Source of the DNA: an uncultured Oscillospiraceae bacterium
GTDB taxonomy: Bacteria > Bacillota > Clostridia > Oscillospirales > Acutalibacteraceae
Direction: 5' to 3'
DNA: 27,543 nucleotides
NCBI GenBank assembly: GCA_900549755.1
Contig: URPQ01000021.1
Coordinates: forward strand, 1-27,543
The notes under the pieces are model-generated. The model saw only the letters and a list, made by a program, of their open reading frames with translations, ran no database searches and had not been told where the DNA came from. The first letter of the stretch is position 1; each line of letters starts with the position of its first letter. Positions 25,308-27,543 of this stretch are shown here, one piece after another. The translations under genes and the position numbers were made by a program.

Positions 25308-26336
25308 ATGCCCGAAAGAAAGCTAACGGTATTTCTTGTGGACGATGAAAGCATTATAAGAAACGGCATGAAAAAGCTTTTCGACTGGGAAAGCAACGGC
25401 TTTACAATTACAGGTGAAGCGGAAAACGGGCGCGACGCGTTGCCGCTTATTCTGTCGCTCAAGCCCGATATTATAATAACCGATTTGAAAATGCCTTTTT
25501 GCGACGGCATAACGCTGGCGTCCGAAATAAAAAAAGCCCTGCCGTCGGCAGAGACGGTTATTCTCACAGGCTATGATGAATTTGAATTTGCAAAGCAGGC
25601 AATAAAAATCGGCGTTTTCGATTTCCTTTTAAAGCCGGTATCGCCTGACGAGCTGCGTGATACCCTAAACCGCATAAAGCAAAAGCTTTCAGGCAGCCGA
25701 CCGCTTGCCTATCCGCTCGGCAGCGAGCTTAAGCTTACGCAGGCAATCGAGGAAAAAAATTCCCTAAAATGCCGCGAAATATTAAAAAATATATTTGAGG
25801 GCTTAAAATCCGAAACCGATAAGGCCGCGGTTTATGAGGTAAGCCGAAAGCTTTCCGACGCGCTCACACGGGCGTGCCGCGAGCAGTTGTCCGCACTTTC
25901 GGTGCCGTCACCGGAATTTGAAGCGGGAAACGGCTCAGACCTGATATTTACGGCGCTTAACGAATATATTGACGCGTCGTTTGAGGAATATGAGAACCAC
26001 AATTCCTCACAGCTTGTTCAGAAAATTGTAAAATATCTTGAAGAAAACTACGCGCAGAATATAACGCTTTCCTCTCTGGGCGAAAAATTTTACTCTAACT
26101 CAAGCTATATAAGCCGTGTTTTTAAGCAGAAAACAGGCAAAAACTACAGTGATTATCTGCTTGATATCCGTATTGACCGCGCAAAGCAGCTGCTTGTGAG
26201 CACAGGCTTTTCCGTCGGCAGAATAAGCGATATGGTCGGCTTTGACAATACAAAATATTTCAGCAGAATATTCAAGGAGAAAACCGGCGTCCAACCGATT
26301 GCATACAGAAAAAGCGGAGGAAAAGACAGTGTTTAA
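25308..26336 (+). CDS. YesN-type response regulator with AraC-family DNA-binding domain
   Basis: A 342-residue cytoplasmic regulator. The receiver domain spans residues 1-125 with acidic pocket Asp12-Asp13-Glu14, phospho-acceptor Asp59 (IIITDLKMPFCDG), Thr87 and Lys109. A variable middle linker follows. The C-terminal AraC domain (about 235-340) has both helix-turn-helix motifs (ITLSSLGEKFYSNSSYISRV and VGRISDMVGFDNTKYFSRI). Phosphorylated by the upstream kinase, it should bind the divergent intergenic region, where paired GTTAACA boxes are candidate sites. AAAGGAGG upstream, overlapping the end of the kinase gene, supports the ATG at 25308. Its last 8 bases overlap the next gene's GTG start. 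Confidence 0.96.
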   Translation: MPERKLTVFLVDDESIIRNGMKKLFDWESNGFTITGEAENGRDALPLILSLKPDIIITDLKMPFCDGITLASEIKKALPSAETVILTGYDEFEFAKQAIKIGVFDFLLKPVSPDELRDTLNRIKQKLSGSRPLAYPLGSELKLTQAIEEKNSLKCREILKNIFEGLKSETDKAAVYEVSRKLSDALTRACREQLSALSVPSPEFEAGNGSDLIFTALNEYIDASFEEYENHNSSQLVQKIVKYLEENYAQNITLSSLGEKFYSNSSYISRVFKQKTGKNYSDYLLDIRIDRAKQLLVSTGFSVGRISDMVGFDNTKYFSRIFKEKTGVQPIAYRKSGGKDSV

Positions 26337-27438
26337 GCTTTTCCCTGCCGTAAAAAAAGCTCTTGCCTGCATTTTACCTGCCCTTTTGCTGCTTTCCTGC
26401 GGCTGTAAGGGCACAGACGGCAGCGGAATATGCACCGGCAGCGAAAAAGCAGTAAGCGCATCGCTTAAAATATACTGCGATTCATATTATCGCAGCGCAA
26501 TAGAAAGAGCCGCCCGCAGCTTTAATTCGGTTTATCCCGATATAAATATCGGCTTTGCCGAAAACGAAAGCGACGCCGATATTTTAATTGCCGACCGCAT
26601 GAGCGATGAATCGGCAAAAAACCTTGCGGCGCTTGACGGCTTTGTAAATACCGATAATTTTATTAAAGAACTGCTTTTTCTTTATAACGGCAAGGTAATC
26701 GGTCTGCCGCTGTTTTTGGAAACCGACGGTATTTGGCTTGACAAGCTGCCCTATCTGCGTGAAAATGCCGATGTTCCCTGCCGCTTAGATCAGGCGGTTT
26801 CATCGGATTTTGTAAAGGAAAGCCCGATGCTCTGCGGCGATAACGAAAGTCTTTACTGGGGAATAATAGCTCCGCTTTATCTTTCCTGCGGCGGCGCAGC
26901 GGATGATATAGGCAGCGGCAGCCTGTCGGAAGCGCCTTTTCGGCAGGCTGCCGAACGGCTCGGGAAAATGGCGGAAAGCGGGATTTTAAAGAAAAACGAT
27001 AAGCCGACCGACGCCTTCGTATCGGGAAATACAGCGGGAATACTCTGCTCCTACCTTGATATAATTAAAATTCAGCAGGATATGCCGTTATCCTCCAAGC
27101 TTGTTTTTTCGCCCGGCATCGCCGCTCATGAGAACGAAAGCATAAATCTCATAATCCGTGCAGATACGCTTTTTGTCTCCGAAAAGGCGGAAAAGGAAGC
27201 TGCTCGGCTTTTTGTCGGCGAGCTTTTCGGTGATAAAAGTATTTTAAGACTCATTTCCGACACGCACCTGCCGTCAGCCGTGAAGGTGAATTGCAAAAAC
27301 CATTCGCTGCCCGAAATTTTCCGCGAATTTTATTCGGTGCTTTCCTCCACCGCTGTCAAAACGGTATATGTGACCGACCGCCGTGACGACAGCACCGTGA
27401 ATAGAATTAACTCCGTAATAAACACCGAAATCGGCTGA
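26329..27438 (+). CDS. Sugar-binding-protein-like lipoprotein linked to the two-component system
   Basis: A 369-residue lipoprotein. The signal peptide ends in a lipobox, LLSC (Cys24), with CGC following. The rest resembles a family 1 solute-binding protein (ASLKIYCDSYYRSAIERAAR, SFNSVYPDINIGFAENESDA, VIGLPLFLETDGIWLD, then FVGELFGDKSILRLI near the C-terminus), somewhat shorter than the main binding protein at 13405. It starts with GTG at 26329, eight bases after GGAGG, overlapping the response-regulator stop; the frame is open upstream from 26242 but inside that gene. Co-transcription with the kinase and lack of nearby permeases suggest a sensing role, presenting ligand to the kinase, though a second delivery protein for the divergent importer is possible. 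Confidence 0.9.
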   Translation: MFKLFPAVKKALACILPALLLLSCGCKGTDGSGICTGSEKAVSASLKIYCDSYYRSAIERAARSFNSVYPDINIGFAENESDADILIADRMSDESAKNLAALDGFVNTDNFIKELLFLYNGKVIGLPLFLETDGIWLDKLPYLRENADVPCRLDQAVSSDFVKESPMLCGDNESLYWGIIAPLYLSCGGAADDIGSGSLSEAPFRQAAERLGKMAESGILKKNDKPTDAFVSGNTAGILCSYLDIIKIQQDMPLSSKLVFSPGIAAHENESINLIIRADTLFVSEKAEKEAARLFVGELFGDKSILRLISDTHLPSAVKVNCKNHSLPEIFREFYSVLSSTAVKTVYVTDRRDDSTVNRINSVINTEIG

Positions 27439-27443
27439 GTATC

Positions 27444-27458
27444 AAGCCTGTTCGGCTT
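27444..27458 (+). terminator. Weak hairpin after the regulatory genes
   Basis: AAGCC (27444-27448) and GGCTT (27454-27458) form a 5-bp stem with a 5-base loop, six bases after the stop codon. Only AATCC follows, so it is a poor terminator. Nothing else is recognisable from 27459 to the window end. Confidence 0.25.
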
Positions 27459-27543
27459 AATCCCCGCGCTGCAATCATTAGCAGACAAATCACACCGACC
27501 GCACCATCACCCTAATGAACATACGGCAGAGGAATTAAAACTA

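Overview
The window looks like a carbohydrate-utilisation locus from an anaerobic Gram-positive gut or rumen bacterium. I would guess a cellulosome-forming clostridial lineage such as Ruminococcaceae/Oscillospiraceae. The support is two secreted proteins with type I dockerin motifs, lipoprotein sugar-binding proteins, a CUT1 sugar ABC importer without its own ATPase, a YesM/YesN-type two-component system, strong AGGAGG-like ribosome sites and roughly balanced base composition. The genus cannot be fixed from the sequence alone.

Layout. All genes from 23287 down to 83 are on the minus strand. In transcription order they are: a giant multi-module surface glycosidase (23287-14965) now split by a one-base frameshift at 21019-21021; a lipoprotein sugar-binding protein (14898-13405); two sugar permeases (13372-12434 and 12441-11575); a secreted 1200-residue protein joining three carbohydrate-binding-like modules, a dockerin and a tyrosine-phosphatase-like domain (11550-7948); a 254-bp hairpin-rich insertion-like element (7694-7947); a secreted dockerin protein with two near-identical tandem modules (7611-5197); a terminator (5155-5187); and a tightly packed set of four genes without signal peptides: a GH78-like rhamnosidase, a GH36-like alpha-galactosidase/alpha-N-acetylgalactosaminidase, a GH109-like NAD-dependent glycosidase, and a 222-residue unrecognised protein that may itself be frameshifted at the window edge. 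Divergently, on the plus strand, lie a sensor histidine kinase (23479-25302), an AraC-type response regulator (25308-26336) and a second sugar-binding-protein-like lipoprotein (26329-27438).

How the genes probably work together (inference). The extracellular proteins bind and open a complex glycan. The importer brings fragments in, using a shared ATPase encoded elsewhere. The cytoplasmic GH78/GH36/GH109 set removes rhamnose and alpha-linked galactose or GalNAc. The kinase, regulator and small lipoprotein sense the glycan and switch on the divergent operon from the 23288-23478 intergenic region. The most unusual element is the secreted, dockerin-bearing phosphatase, which suggests that the target, or a competitor or host ligand, carries phosphate. 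Seven copies of one jelly-roll-like module are spread over three of the secreted proteins and may be an undescribed carbohydrate-binding family.

No tRNA, rRNA, CRISPR array, transposase or phage gene was seen.
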